A stretch of DNA of 64,000 nucleotides from Amycolatopsis dendrobii (GTDB lineage: Bacteria; Actinomycetota; Actinomycetes; Mycobacteriales; Pseudonocardiaceae): contig NZ_JACGZW010000002.1 in assembly GCF_014145675.1 (NCBI RefSeq), positions 558,001-622,000 on the forward strand, read 5' to 3'. Positions 18,772 to 27,735 of this stretch are shown here, piece after piece. Position 1 is the stretch's first letter, and every line of letters starts with the position of its first letter. The position numbers and the translations under genes were made by a program. The notes under the pieces were generated by a model. The model was not told the DNA's origin. It saw nothing but the letters and a program-made list of their open reading frames with translations, and searched no databases.

Positions 18772-18789
18772 GAGGCTCGTCGCATGGCA

Positions 18790-18856
18790 GCGACATTGCA
18801 CCCGGGTGGGCGTGGGGCACCCCGAAGGTTGATTGCGCTGGGCGGCTTCGGATCGG
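18790..18856 (+). repeat. Dispersed intergenic element, hairpin-less copy
   Basis: Shares GCGACATTGC, GGGGCACCCCGAAG-TTGATTG-GCTG and GGCTTCG-ATCGG with the copies at 540-698 and 27593-27735. The 57-nt central hairpin is absent and the flanks are joined almost directly. It is in the convergent gap between the glycosyltransferase gene and the zincin-like gene. Confidence 0.65.
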
Positions 18857-18877
18857 CTGCGGTCCGTAGGCGGAGGG

Positions 18878-19342
18878 TCAGTCGCCTTCGATGACGTCTG
18901 GTTCTACGCCCAGGTAGCCGGCGACCTGCTCGACCAGGACGTCGTGGACTAGGTCCGCCAGTTCGGACGGGTCTTTGGCGCGGGCCTCGAGCGGGCGGCG
19001 GTAGAGGACGATGCGGGCGCGCGTGGGCAGGCCGGTTCGGTCGACTCCGGCGGGCACCAGGCGGGACAGGGGGACTGCTCCGTCGTGGAGCACGCCGTCT
19101 GCGGGGGCTCGGCCGTCCATGCGGACTTCGGGGACGTCGTCTACCGCTACGTCCAGTTTCGTCAGCTCGTGCCGCCAGCGGGCTTCGATGGGCTCCAGGG
19201 CGTCCAGCACCAGGGCGTCGAAGCGTTCCGCGCGGCTCGCGGCCGCGGGCAGGGACGCCGGATAGAGCGTTCCGCGCAGGCCCCGGCCGTGCCGGTCCCG
19301 TCGCAGCCGCTGCCGTTGTCGGTAGTCACGAGCCGTCGCCAC
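18878..19342 (-). CDS. Zincin-like metallopeptidase family protein (Rv3259-like)
   Basis: 154 residues with GTG start at 19342. The basic N-terminus precedes ALEPIEARWRHELTKLDVAVDDVPEV and PLSRLVPAG, the conserved blocks of the actinobacterial DUF1025/zincin_1 branch next to whiB2. The expected metal motif region reads DLVHDVLVEQVAGYLG. A canonical HExxH is not present: there is one His followed by Asp. It may therefore not be a working protease. It is divergent from the next gene with a ~80-bp gap. Confidence 0.8.
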   Translation of the reverse strand: MATARDYRQRQRLRRDRHGRGLRGTLYPASLPAAASRAERFDALVLDALEPIEARWRHELTKLDVAVDDVPEVRMDGRAPADGVLHDGAVPLSRLVPAGVDRTGLPTRARIVLYRRPLEARAKDPSELADLVHDVLVEQVAGYLGVEPDVIEGD

Positions 19343-19421
19343 CGTCCAAGTCTATGCGGTCGCCAGGGGAACGCGCGTGTCGCCGGTACTCGCTTGCGGC
19401 GACGCGCTATCGTTTCGGATC

Positions 19422-19775
19422 GTGCGGAGCGTACGGAAATGTTCGCGAACGGGTTGCCTCGAACCCGCTGTCGCCACGCTCACGTATGCCTACCAGGACT
19501 CGACCGCGGTCGTCGGGCCGCTGGCCACCGCTTCCGAACCGCATTCTTACGACCTCTGCGAGGCCCACGCGCTGCGGCTGACCGTCCCGAAGGGCTGGGA
19601 AGTCGTCCGCCACGAAGGGGCCTTCGCCGCTCCTGAGCAGTCCGCCGACGAGCTGACCGCGCTGGCCGAGGCGGTCCGCGAGGCCGGCCGCTCCGACGTC
19701 CCGCCCGCGCAGCCCGAGCCCGAAGGGCCCTCCGGCAGGCGCGGCCATCTGCGCGTCCTCCCGGGGCGCGCCTGA
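19422..19775 (+). CDS. DUF3499 family protein (Rv3258c-like)
   Basis: 117 residues from GTG 19422. The conserved core RSVRKCSRTGC, ATLTYAYQDSTAVVGPLA and SYDLCEAHALRLT contains Cys pairs that look like a small zinc ribbon (Cys-x4-Cys ... Cys-x2-His). The C-terminal 40 residues are Pro/Glu-rich and poorly conserved. The function is unknown. It is consistently found just upstream of the phosphomannomutase gene in actinobacteria, and here it is 75 bp away, probably in the same operon. Confidence 0.85.
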   Translation: MRSVRKCSRTGCLEPAVATLTYAYQDSTAVVGPLATASEPHSYDLCEAHALRLTVPKGWEVVRHEGAFAAPEQSADELTALAEAVREAGRSDVPPAQPEPEGPSGRRGHLRVLPGRA

Positions 19776-19850
19776 GCCGTCCCCCCGACCGGTAGGCTTT
19801 CGCCCGCGGCGCGAGTGGCGTCGCCACGGAACTAGCGGCGGGGAGAAGGC

Positions 19851-21206
19851 GTGCCAGACCTTTCGGGCATCGTGAAGGCCTACGACATTCGCGGCGTGGT
19901 CGGCGAACAGCTCGACGCCGCCCTCGTCCGGGACTTCGGGGCCGCGTTCGCGCTGCTCATCAAACCCGAGGCGCCGGCCGTGGTGATCGGCCACGACATG
20001 CGCGATTCGTCGCCGGAGCTGTCCGCGGCGTTCGCCGACGGGGTGACCTCCCAGGGCCTCGACGTGGTGTCGATCGGCCTGGCCAGCACCGACCAGCTCT
20101 ACTTCGCCTCCGGCTCGCTCAACCTGCCGGGCGCGATGTTCACCGCGAGCCACAACCCCGCGAAGTACAACGGCATCAAGATGTGCCGCGCCGGAGCCTC
20201 GCCGGTCGGGCAGGACACCGGCCTCGCTGAGATCCGCGACACCGTCGAGCAGGGCGTCCCCGCCTTCGAAGGCCAGCGCGGCACCGTCTCCGAGCGTGAC
20301 GTCCTCAGCGACTACGCCGCTTACCTGCGCAATCTCGTCGACCTTTCCGGCTCGCGGCCGCTCAAGGTCGTGGTCGACGCGGGCAACGGCATGGGCGGGC
20401 ACACCGTCCCGACCGTCTTCGAGGGACTGCCGATCGAGGTCGTGCCGATGTACTTCGAGCTCGACGGCACCTTCCCGAACCACGAGGCCAACCCGCTCGA
20501 CCCGGCCAACATCGTCGACCTGCAGGCCAAGGTGCGCGAGGTCGGCGCGGACGCCGGGCTGGCGTTCGACGGCGACGCGGACCGCTGCTTCGTCGTGGAC
20601 GAGCGCGGCGAGCCGGTCTCCCCGAGCGCGATCACCGCGCTGGTCGCGGTGCGCGAGCTGGCCAAGGAGCCGGGCGGAACGGTCATCCACAACCTGATCA
20701 CGTCGAAGGGCGTCCCGGAGATCGTCGCCGAGCACGGCGGCAAGCCGGTGCGCACGCGGGTCGGGCACTCCTTCATCAAGGCCGAGATGGCCCGCACCGG
20801 TGCGATTTTCGGCGGCGAGCACTCCGCGCACTACTACTTCCGCGACTTCTGGCGCGCCGACACCGGCATGCTGGCCGCGCTGCACGTCCTGGCCGCGCTC
20901 GGCGAGCAGAACGGCCCGCTGTCCGCGCTCACCCAGGACTTCTCGCGCTACGCGGCGTCCGGCGAGATCAACTCGACGGTCAGCGATCAGGTCGCGCGGA
21001 TGCTCGCGGTGAAAGACGCGTACGCGGGCAAGTCCGGCGTCCAGATCGACGAGCTGGACGGGCTCACCGTGCAGCTGCCCGGCGGCGCGTGGTTCAACCT
21101 GCGCCCCTCCAACACCGAACCGCTGCTGCGGCTCAACGTGGAGGCCGCCGACCGGGCCGCGGTCGAGGCGCTCACCGCCGAGGTGCTGGCCATTGTCCGG
21201 GCCTGA
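19851..21206 (+). CDS. manB: Phosphomannomutase/phosphoglucomutase
   Basis: Interconverts mannose-6-phosphate and mannose-1-phosphate (and the glucose forms), feeding GDP-mannose synthesis; 451 residues. Four alpha-D-phosphohexomutase domains are seen: the phosphoserine loop FTASHNPAKYNG (~97-108), the Mg loop DGDADRC (~240), the sugar-specificity loop GGEHSAHYYF (~320) and the phosphate site RPSNTEPLLRL (~420). The start is GTG 19851 with GGGAGA upstream. The neighbours Trm112-like, SIS-like and manA form one transcription unit. Confidence 0.95.
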   Translation: MPDLSGIVKAYDIRGVVGEQLDAALVRDFGAAFALLIKPEAPAVVIGHDMRDSSPELSAAFADGVTSQGLDVVSIGLASTDQLYFASGSLNLPGAMFTASHNPAKYNGIKMCRAGASPVGQDTGLAEIRDTVEQGVPAFEGQRGTVSERDVLSDYAAYLRNLVDLSGSRPLKVVVDAGNGMGGHTVPTVFEGLPIEVVPMYFELDGTFPNHEANPLDPANIVDLQAKVREVGADAGLAFDGDADRCFVVDERGEPVSPSAITALVAVRELAKEPGGTVIHNLITSKGVPEIVAEHGGKPVRTRVGHSFIKAEMARTGAIFGGEHSAHYYFRDFWRADTGMLAALHVLAALGEQNGPLSALTQDFSRYAASGEINSTVSDQVARMLAVKDAYAGKSGVQIDELDGLTVQLPGGAWFNLRPSNTEPLLRLNVEAADRAAVEALTAEVLAIVRA

Positions 21207-21274
21207 CCGGCTGGCGCCGGATTGTGTCCGGAAGGCGCCCTCAACACCCCAACAACGCGTGGTATGGAGGAACT

Positions 21275-21502
21275 ATGGCCATCACGCTTGACGCACAGCT
21301 GCTGGAGATCCTCGCGTGCCCGTCGCCGGATCACGCGCCGCTGCGTCCCGGCACGCCCGACGACGCCGAGGCCGACGCGTTGACCTGCACCGAATGCGGC
21401 CGGGTGTACCCGGTGCGCGACGGCATCCCGGTGCTGCTGCTCGACGAGGCGACGCTGCCCGGCTCGGCCGGGCCCGACGCTGACCACGGCGACAGTGCTT
21501 GA
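21275..21502 (+). CDS. Trm112-family protein
   Basis: 75 residues, ATG at 21275 with GGAGG 4 bp before it. It has the Trm112/YcaR zinc-ribbon outline: LLEILACP...LTCTECGRVYPVRDGIPVLL, though only one Cys is present in the first half, so zinc binding may be partial. These small proteins usually support a methyltransferase or another partner. It sits between manB and the SIS-like gene, and its TGA overlaps a possible TTG start of the latter. Confidence 0.9.
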   Translation: MAITLDAQLLEILACPSPDHAPLRPGTPDDAEADALTCTECGRVYPVRDGIPVLLLDEATLPGSAGPDADHGDSA

Positions 21503-21504
21503 CC

Positions 21505-22590
21505 ATGCTTGACGATTCCCTGCTCGACGACTCCGCGCGGCTGGCCGACGCCGACCGCGCGGGGTTGCTGCGTGCTGCCGCGATGGCGGGCGCGCAGGTG
21601 CGGGCCACCGCCGAGGCGGCGGCCGAACTGGAGCTGAGCGAACGGCTGGACGTCGGGCGGCCGCGTTCGCTGGTGCTCATCGACCGGCCCGGGGTGAGCC
21701 GCACGCTCACCCGGCTGCTGGCCGCGCTGCTCACGCCGTCGTGCCCGGTGCCGGTCGTGGTGGCCGAATCGGTTCCGGCCTGGATCGGCGCGCTGGACGT
21801 GGTGTTCGCGCACACCGACGACGCGGGCGACCGCGAGCTGGCCGCTTCGCTGGAGCGTGCCGCCCGGTTCGGCGCGTCGGTGGTGCTGTCCGGGCCCGCC
21901 GAAGGACCGGTCGCGGCGTCGGTGGCGGGCAAGGGCGTGCTGCTCGCGCCGCGCGTGCCGGTGCCGCCGGAGCTGGCGTTCCCGCGCGGGCTCGCCGCCG
22001 GGCTGCTCACCGCGAACGCGCTCGGCCTGCTGGTCGCGGACGTGCAGGCGCTCGCCGACCAGCTCGACCTCGAAGCGGAGAAGGACTACCTGGCTCGCGA
22101 GTCGTTCGCCAATCCGGCGAAAGCGCTCGCGCTGCGGGTCGCGGACCGGGTGCCGCTGCTGTGGGGGCTCGACCCGGTCGCGGTGGCGGTCGGCGAGCAC
22201 GCGGCGCACGCGTTCGCCGCGCACGCCGCGCTGGTGTGCGACGTGGAGGACTACCGGCAGGCGCTGGCCCGGCCGGCTTTGCGCCGCGTCGCACAATCGG
22301 GCGGCGCGGAGCGAGACATTTTCGCCGATCCGGACGACTCTCCTGGTGGAGTCGCGACGCGGGTGCTGCTGCTGTCGGTGCGGACCGGTCCGGCCACCGA
22401 GGCGGCCCGGTACCAAGCCGAGGAGTTCCTGCCGGGCGCGGACCTGATCGCGCCCGCCGAGGAGATCGAGGCCGACGAGATCGTCCGCGCCGCGGTGCTG
22501 GCGCTGCGGTTCGAGCTGGCCGCGGTGTACCTGGGGCTGGCGGCGGGCAGCATCGGCGGGGCCGGGAGATACGAACCGGCCTCCGCCTGA
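21505..22590 (+). CDS. SIS-domain sugar isomerase-like protein (TobH/Rv3256c-like)
   Basis: 361 residues from ATG 21505; a TTG at 21499 overlapping the Trm112 stop is an alternative. The layout resembles the bifunctional glucose/mannose-6-phosphate isomerase family: VLIDRPGVSRTLTRLLAALL, CPVPVVVAESVPAWIG as the first SIS strand, and a C-terminal half with VPLLWGLDPVAVAVGEHAAHAFA. The classic catalytic residues are hard to place, so it may be a non-catalytic relative. It lies immediately before manA, as in mycobacteria. Confidence 0.8.
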   Translation: MLDDSLLDDSARLADADRAGLLRAAAMAGAQVRATAEAAAELELSERLDVGRPRSLVLIDRPGVSRTLTRLLAALLTPSCPVPVVVAESVPAWIGALDVVFAHTDDAGDRELAASLERAARFGASVVLSGPAEGPVAASVAGKGVLLAPRVPVPPELAFPRGLAAGLLTANALGLLVADVQALADQLDLEAEKDYLARESFANPAKALALRVADRVPLLWGLDPVAVAVGEHAAHAFAAHAALVCDVEDYRQALARPALRRVAQSGGAERDIFADPDDSPGGVATRVLLLSVRTGPATEAARYQAEEFLPGADLIAPAEEIEADEIVRAAVLALRFELAAVYLGLAAGSIGGAGRYEPASA

Positions 22591-22672
22591 GGGAGCAGGG
22601 GGGAACGCGGGCAGGCGGTTCCGCCGCCGCGTGCGTCGGCCCAGTGCCGACGGGAAGGATTGGGAGTTGACA

Positions 22673-23905
22673 GTGGAGCTGTTGCGCAACGCCGTACGGC
22701 CCTACGCCTGGGGATCGCGAACGGCCATCCCGCAGCTGCAGGGACGTCCGGTGCCGGCGCCGCACCCCGAGGCAGAGCTGTGGATGGGAGCGCACCCAGG
22801 GGACCCGTCGCACGTGCTCGGCCCGGACGGCGCCGAACTGAGCCTGCTCGAACTCGTCGACGCCGATCCGGTCGGCCAGCTCGGCGAGGACTGCGCGCGG
22901 CGCTGGGGCAACCGGCTGCCGTTCCTGCTGAAGATCCTCGCCGCAGAAGAACCGCTGTCGATGCAGGCGCACCCGTCGGCGGCGCAGGCCGCGGAGGGAC
23001 ACGCCCGCGAGGAGAAGCTGGGCATCCCGCGCGACGCCGCGAACCGGAACTACCCCGACCCGACGGCGAAGCCGGAGCTGGTCTGCGCGCTGACGGAGTT
23101 CCACGCGCTCGCCGGGTTCCGCGACCCGAACCGCACGGTCAAGCTGCTGAAGGCGATCGAGACGCCGGGGCTGGGCAAGTACACCGGCCTGCTGGAAGCC
23201 CAACCGGATCCGGCCGGTCTGCGTGCGCTGTTCACCACCTGGATCACGCTGCCGCAGTCCGCGCTGGACGAATTGCTGCCGGAGGTGCTCGACGCGTGTG
23301 TCCGGCACGTCCAGGACCACGGCGAGTTCGCGACGGAATGCCGCACGATCCTGGAACTGGGCGAGACCCATCCGCGCGACGCAGGCGTGCTGGCCGCGCT
23401 GCTGCTCAACCGCCTGACCCTGCGCGCCGGTGAAGCGATCTACCTGCCCGCCGGGAACCTGCACCTGTACCTGCACGGCACCGCGGTGGAGATCCTGGCG
23501 AACTCGGACAACATCCTGCGCTGCGGCCTCACCCCGAAGCACGTGGACGTGCCGGAGCTGTTGCGCGTGGTCGACTTCGCGTGCGGAGAAATGCCGGTGC
23601 AGCACGGAGAATGCGCCGGCCAGCGGATGGCGGTGTACCACACGGACGCCCCGGAATTCGAACTGTCCCGAATGGAATGGGCGGCCGGCGACGACGCCGA
23701 GATCGAGGTCGATTCGGCCGGTCCGCAGATCCTGTTGTGCACCGAAGGGGATCTTCTGGTGCTCGCCTCGGACGGGGAGCAGGTGGAATTGCGCCGGGGG
23801 CAGTCGGTGTGGCTGCCCGCCGCGGATCCCGCGGTGCGGGTGCGGCCGTTGGGCGGGGAGCGGTCGCAGCTGTTCCGGGCTACCGCCGGGGCTTGCGAGC
23901 TGTGA
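22673..23905 (+). CDS. manA: Mannose-6-phosphate isomerase, class I
   Basis: Converts fructose-6-phosphate to mannose-6-phosphate; 410 residues. GTG 22673 is 6 bp after GGGAG; a TTG at 22667 is less likely. The type I cupin fold shows LRNAVRPYAWGSRTAIP at the N-terminus, the zinc ligands in MQAHPS (Gln, His), KPELVCALTEF (Glu) and the C-terminal LPAGNLHLYLHGTAVEI (His). Together with manB it provides mannose-1-phosphate. Confidence 0.95.
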   Translation: MELLRNAVRPYAWGSRTAIPQLQGRPVPAPHPEAELWMGAHPGDPSHVLGPDGAELSLLELVDADPVGQLGEDCARRWGNRLPFLLKILAAEEPLSMQAHPSAAQAAEGHAREEKLGIPRDAANRNYPDPTAKPELVCALTEFHALAGFRDPNRTVKLLKAIETPGLGKYTGLLEAQPDPAGLRALFTTWITLPQSALDELLPEVLDACVRHVQDHGEFATECRTILELGETHPRDAGVLAALLLNRLTLRAGEAIYLPAGNLHLYLHGTAVEILANSDNILRCGLTPKHVDVPELLRVVDFACGEMPVQHGECAGQRMAVYHTDAPEFELSRMEWAAGDDAEIEVDSAGPQILLCTEGDLLVLASDGEQVELRRGQSVWLPAADPAVRVRPLGGERSQLFRATAGACEL

Positions 23906-23999
23906 TCTGACCAGCTGATTGTCAGGCCCGGCGCTTCCCTCCATCGAGGCTCCTCTAGGCTCCCACCGGGCAATTCGGGCGCGGAGCAGGGAGCGGGAA

Positions 24000-24914
24000 G
24001 TGTCAGCTGGCGGGGGAACCAAGGCGATCATCGCGGCGCTCGCCGCCAACGCCGGGATCGCGGTGGCCAAGTTCGTCGGCTTCCTGGTCACCGGGTCGTC
24101 GTCGATGCTGGCGGAGGCGGTGCACTCGCTGGCCGACACGTCGAACCAGGGGTTGCTGCTGCTCGGGCAGAAGACCTCGAAGCGGCGCGCCACCAAGGAG
24201 CATCCGTTCGGCTACGGCCGGGACCGGTACTTCTACTCGTTCATCGTCGCGCTCATGCTCTTCACCCTCGGCGCGGCGTTCGCGCTCTACGAGGGCATCC
24301 ACAAGATCATCGAGCCGCAGCCGCTGGAGACGCCGGTCGTCGCGGTGGTCATTCTGGTCGTCGCGATCTGTCTCGAGGGCTACAGCTTCCTCACCGCGAT
24401 GGGCGAATCGCGCAAGATCAAGGGCAACGCGAGCTGGTGGCGGTTCATCCGCCAGGCCAAGGAGCCCGAGCTGCCGGTGGTGCTGCTGGAGGACTCCGGC
24501 GCGCTGCTCGGCCTCGTGTTCGCGCTGCTCGGCGTCGGGCTTTCGGTGCTGACCGGAAACCCGGTGTTCGACGGCATCGGCACCGTCTTCATCGGGGTGC
24601 TGCTCGGCGTCATCGCGATCATCCTGATCGTCGAGATGAAGAGCCTGCTGATCGGCGAAGGTGCGACCGAAACCGATCTCGCGACCATTGTGGACGAGCT
24701 GGCCGCGGGCAAGGTCGAGCGCGTCATCCACATCCGCACCCAGTACCTCGGCCCGGACGAGCTGCTCGTCGCGGCGAAGCTCGCGCTCGTGCCCGGTCTC
24801 GACACCGCCGCGATCGCCGGTGCGATCGACGACGCCGAGGCCCGCGTGCGCGCGAAAGTCCCCGTCGCGACGCTGATTTACCTGGAGCCCGACCTCGACC
24901 GCGAGACGCGCTGA
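24000..24914 (+). CDS. Cation diffusion facilitator transporter
   Basis: 304-residue metal/proton antiporter of the CDF family. GTG 24000 has GGGAG 6 bp upstream; the frame begins earlier but without membrane character. TM2 carries AEAVHSLADTSNQG, followed by HPFGYGRDRYFYSF; TM5 has EDSGALLGLVFALLG. The pattern matches the SLC30A9-like branch rather than ZitB. The C-terminal domain (~215-300) is the usual cytoplasmic ferredoxin-like fold. Zn, Mn or Co are possible substrates. Confidence 0.9.
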   Translation: MSAGGGTKAIIAALAANAGIAVAKFVGFLVTGSSSMLAEAVHSLADTSNQGLLLLGQKTSKRRATKEHPFGYGRDRYFYSFIVALMLFTLGAAFALYEGIHKIIEPQPLETPVVAVVILVVAICLEGYSFLTAMGESRKIKGNASWWRFIRQAKEPELPVVLLEDSGALLGLVFALLGVGLSVLTGNPVFDGIGTVFIGVLLGVIAIILIVEMKSLLIGEGATETDLATIVDELAAGKVERVIHIRTQYLGPDELLVAAKLALVPGLDTAAIAGAIDDAEARVRAKVPVATLIYLEPDLDRETR

Positions 24915-24992
24915 CTGTCCGGACAGCTGGCGCCCAACTGACAGGCTAGGGTGGCGCCCGGTCCCCACGAAGGTCACCGCAGGAGGTCAACG

Positions 24993-26537
24993 TTGCCCGG
25001 CACTGGGTTGTGGCGCACTAAGTCAATCGAGCAGTCCATTTCGGACACCGATGAACCGGAGACGAAACTCCGCAGGAACCTGAGCGCTTGGGACCTCACG
25101 GTCTTCGGCGTCGCGGTGGTCATCGGCGCCGGCATCTTCACGCTCACCGCGCGCACCGCAGGGGACTTCGCCGGTCCTTCGGTGTCCGTCGCGTTCGTGA
25201 TCGCGGCGATCGCCTGTGCGCTCGCCGCGTTGTGCTACGCCGAATTCGCTTCCACCGTCCCGGTCGCGGGCAGCGCGTACACGTTCTCCTACGCCACTTT
25301 CGGCGAGTTCATGGCGTGGATCATCGGCTGGGACCTGATCCTTGAGCTGGCCGTCGGCGCCGCCGCGGTCGCCAAGGGCTGGTCGTCTTATCTGCAGACG
25401 GTGCTGGAGTACATCTTCGGCAAGGGAACCAAGACGTCGATCGATCTCGGCGGCGGTTTCGGCATCGACTGGGGCGCGTTCATCGTCGTGGCCGCGCTGG
25501 TGACGCTGCTGGTGCTCGGCACGAAGCTGTCGTCGCGGTTCTCGATGGTGATCACCGGCATCAAGGTCGCCGTCGTGCTGTTCGTGGTCATCCTCGGCTT
25601 CTTCTACATCAAGTCGAGCAACTACACGCCCTTCGTTCCCGAGGGCAAGCCCGCCGGATCCGGGTCGAGCGGCGTCGACCAGTCGCTGTTCTCGCTCCTC
25701 GCCGGCGGCGGCAGCAGTTCCTTCGGCATCTTCGGCCTGCTGGCCGGCGCGTCGATCGTGTTCTTCGCGTTCATCGGATTCGACATCGTCGCGACCACCG
25801 CGGAGGAGACCCGCAACCCGCAGAAGGCCGTGCCGCGCGGCATTTTCGGCTCGCTGGCGATCGTGACCGTCCTGTACGTCGCGGTGTCGCTCGTGGTCGT
25901 CGGCATGGTGCCTTACACCGACCTGTCGACCTCGGCGGGCGACGGCAGCCACAAGACGCTCGCCACCGCGTTTTCCGCGAACGGCGTCGACTGGGCCGCG
26001 AACGTCATCTCCGTCGGGGCGCTGGCCGGGCTGACCACCGTCGTCATGGTCCTGATGCTCGGCCAGGTGCGGATCATCTTCGCGATGTCCCGCGACGGCC
26101 TCATGCCGCGTTCGCTGGCCAAGACGAGCGACCGCGGTACGCCGAAGCGCGCGACGCTCGTGGTCGGCGCACTGGTCGCGGCGGGCGCGACGTTCTTCCC
26201 GGCCGACAAGCTCGAGGAAATGGTCAACGTCGGCACGCTGTTCGCGTTCATCCTCGTGTCCGCGGGCGTGCTGGTGCTGCGCAAGACCCGCCCGGACCTG
26301 ACGCGCGCGTTCCGCGTGCCGGGCGTGTGGGTCATCGCGCCGCTGGCGATCCTGGCGTGCCTGTGGCTGATGCTGAACCTGACCGTGCTGACCTGGCTGC
26401 GGTTCGTCGCCTGGATGGTGATCGGCGTGGTCATCTACTTCGCCTACAGCCGGCGGCATTCGCTGCTCGGGAAGCGGCAGTCGGGCGTTGAGCAGGGCGG
26501 GGCGGTTTCCGAACCCGCGCCGCCGGTCGCCGACTGA
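24993..26537 (+). CDS. Amino-acid permease, APC superfamily
   Basis: 514 residues with 12 predicted helices. TTG 24993 follows a strong AGGAGGTC site. TM1 contains VVIGAGIFTLTAR (the Gly-rich APC substrate motif), and TM6 has IVFFAFIGFDIVATTAEE. It belongs to the cationic amino-acid transporter type, as does the permease near sahH in M. tuberculosis (from memory, Rv3253c). It ends in a clear terminator. Confidence 0.93.
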   Translation: MPGTGLWRTKSIEQSISDTDEPETKLRRNLSAWDLTVFGVAVVIGAGIFTLTARTAGDFAGPSVSVAFVIAAIACALAALCYAEFASTVPVAGSAYTFSYATFGEFMAWIIGWDLILELAVGAAAVAKGWSSYLQTVLEYIFGKGTKTSIDLGGGFGIDWGAFIVVAALVTLLVLGTKLSSRFSMVITGIKVAVVLFVVILGFFYIKSSNYTPFVPEGKPAGSGSSGVDQSLFSLLAGGGSSSFGIFGLLAGASIVFFAFIGFDIVATTAEETRNPQKAVPRGIFGSLAIVTVLYVAVSLVVVGMVPYTDLSTSAGDGSHKTLATAFSANGVDWAANVISVGALAGLTTVVMVLMLGQVRIIFAMSRDGLMPRSLAKTSDRGTPKRATLVVGALVAAGATFFPADKLEEMVNVGTLFAFILVSAGVLVLRKTRPDLTRAFRVPGVWVIAPLAILACLWLMLNLTVLTWLRFVAWMVIGVVIYFAYSRRHSLLGKRQSGVEQGGAVSEPAPPVAD

Positions 26538-26555
26538 CCCGCGCATCGTCGTTCC

Positions 26556-26590
26556 CGCGGCCCGCCGTCCACCTTGGACGGCGGGCCGTT
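26556..26590 (+). terminator. Terminator of permease gene
   Basis: Perfect 13-bp stem (26556-26568 with 26574-26586), 5-nt loop, then TTTT; 19 bp after the stop. Confidence 0.85.
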
Positions 26591-26830
26591 TTCGTGCGGT
26601 CGGGGAACCGGTGGTCACGGATGCGCAACTCGCGGATCTCGGTTCGGGCGGCGACCCGGTCCCTGGGGGAAAGGACTCGTGGCGGTGCGATACCCTCCGC
26701 GTCGTCTTCCCTCTGACGGGTTAATCACTCTCGGGTAATTCGCACGAACAGTGGTCGGGGTTCCTACGGAGGGTCGCAGTTCTCCGCGTGTGTTATCCCC
26801 CGTTCGGATTTTTCCCTGAGGAGTAACTCC

Positions 26831-27550
26831 ATGCCCATCAGCACCAGATTGCGCGCCGGTTTCACGGTCGCCGCGGTGGCCGGACTCGCCCTGCTCGGCA
26901 CCGCGACCTCGGCGCTCGCCTGCACCACCGACGACGACCGGGCGAAGCCGGTCGAGGGCAACGCGACCACCTGCGTCGAGGCGAAGGTGTCCGGCGACCT
27001 GCTCGGCGCGGGCGACCTCACCGTCACCGGCGGCACGCAGAAGGACAAATACCTGAACGTCACCGCGGTGGGCGAGGGCGTCACGGTCACCGCGATCGTG
27101 GTCAAGGGCGGGCCTGGCTACAACGTGTACGTGCCGGGCAAGCGCGGCATGTCGGCCACGCCGCCGTGGGAGAAGCTGCGCTCGCCGTTCAACCGCGGCG
27201 AGCAGCTGCCGACGATCAGCCACTGGTTCGCCTGCGGCACCAAGACCGCGCCGACCAAGCCGCCGGTTTCGGAGACGCCGACCACGACTCCGTCGCAGCC
27301 GACCTCGGAGGCGCCGACCACTTCGCCTGGTGCCTCGGCTACCTCCTCGGCTCCGGCTGGTGCGACGTCTGCGCCTGCCACGACCAGTGCTCCGGCTGTT
27401 GTTCCGGCCGGGAACGAGAACGGGACCGGGGGCGGTCTGGCCAACACCGGGTTCGACAACGCTTGGCTGTTCTGGGTTGGCGGGGTGTTGATCGTTGGCG
27501 GTGGCGCGTTGCTGGTGCTGCTGAAGGTGCGGCGTCGCGGGACTAACTGA
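26831..27550 (+). CDS. LAxTG sortase-anchored surface protein
   Basis: 239 residues. ATG 26831 follows GAGGAG. A signal peptide (FTVAAVAGLALLGTATSALA) is cut before CTTDDD. A ~110-residue domain with three Cys (about residues 31, 43 and 135) comes next, then a Thr/Pro/Ser/Ala-rich stalk (~140-200). The sorting signal is LANTG, a hydrophobic helix (LFWVGGVLIVGGGALLVLL) and the positive tail KVRRRGTN. LAxTG is the class E sortase motif of high-GC actinobacteria. No sortase gene is in the window. The outer domain is not recognised. Confidence 0.9.
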   Translation: MPISTRLRAGFTVAAVAGLALLGTATSALACTTDDDRAKPVEGNATTCVEAKVSGDLLGAGDLTVTGGTQKDKYLNVTAVGEGVTVTAIVVKGGPGYNVYVPGKRGMSATPPWEKLRSPFNRGEQLPTISHWFACGTKTAPTKPPVSETPTTTPSQPTSEAPTTSPGASATSSAPAGATSAPATTSAPAVVPAGNENGTGGGLANTGFDNAWLFWVGGVLIVGGGALLVLLKVRRRGTN

Positions 27551-27592
27551 TCTCGCTCGGGGGCGGCTCGTCGCCCTGGCGGGCGACATTGC

Positions 27593-27735
27593 GCTTGGGG
27601 TTGGCCCCGCACCCCGAAGCTTGATTGTGCTGACGGTCGGTGGGTGCTTGTCAAGGCGGGAAAGATGCCTTGACAAGCACCCACCGACCGCAGGGAGGCT
27701 TCGTATCGGGGTGCGGGGGCGGTGTGGGTGCTTGG
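27593..27735 (+). repeat. Dispersed structured intergenic element, copy 2
   Basis: Copy with a perfect 24-bp stem (27634-27657 with 27667-27690) and the loop GGGAAAGAT, identical to the loop of copy 1 read on the opposite strand. Stem positions 6, 8 and 14 differ from copy 1 but pair in both (T-A/G-C, A-T/T-A, G-C/C-G). Shared flanks are GCGACATT, GCACCCCGAAG, TTGATTGTGCTGA and CTTCGTATCGGGGTGC. It lies between the convergent ends of the LAxTG gene and the large membrane protein gene. Confidence 0.85.

Noticed and set aside
16062..18785. 907-codon minus-strand frame
   Set aside because: Antisense of the glycosyltransferase gene, Ser/Thr/Ala-rich with no domains.
26831..27550. Biosynthetic gene cluster
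   Set aside because: No polyketide, NRPS, terpene or RiPP enzymes in the window; the oxidoreductases belong to small catabolic modules.
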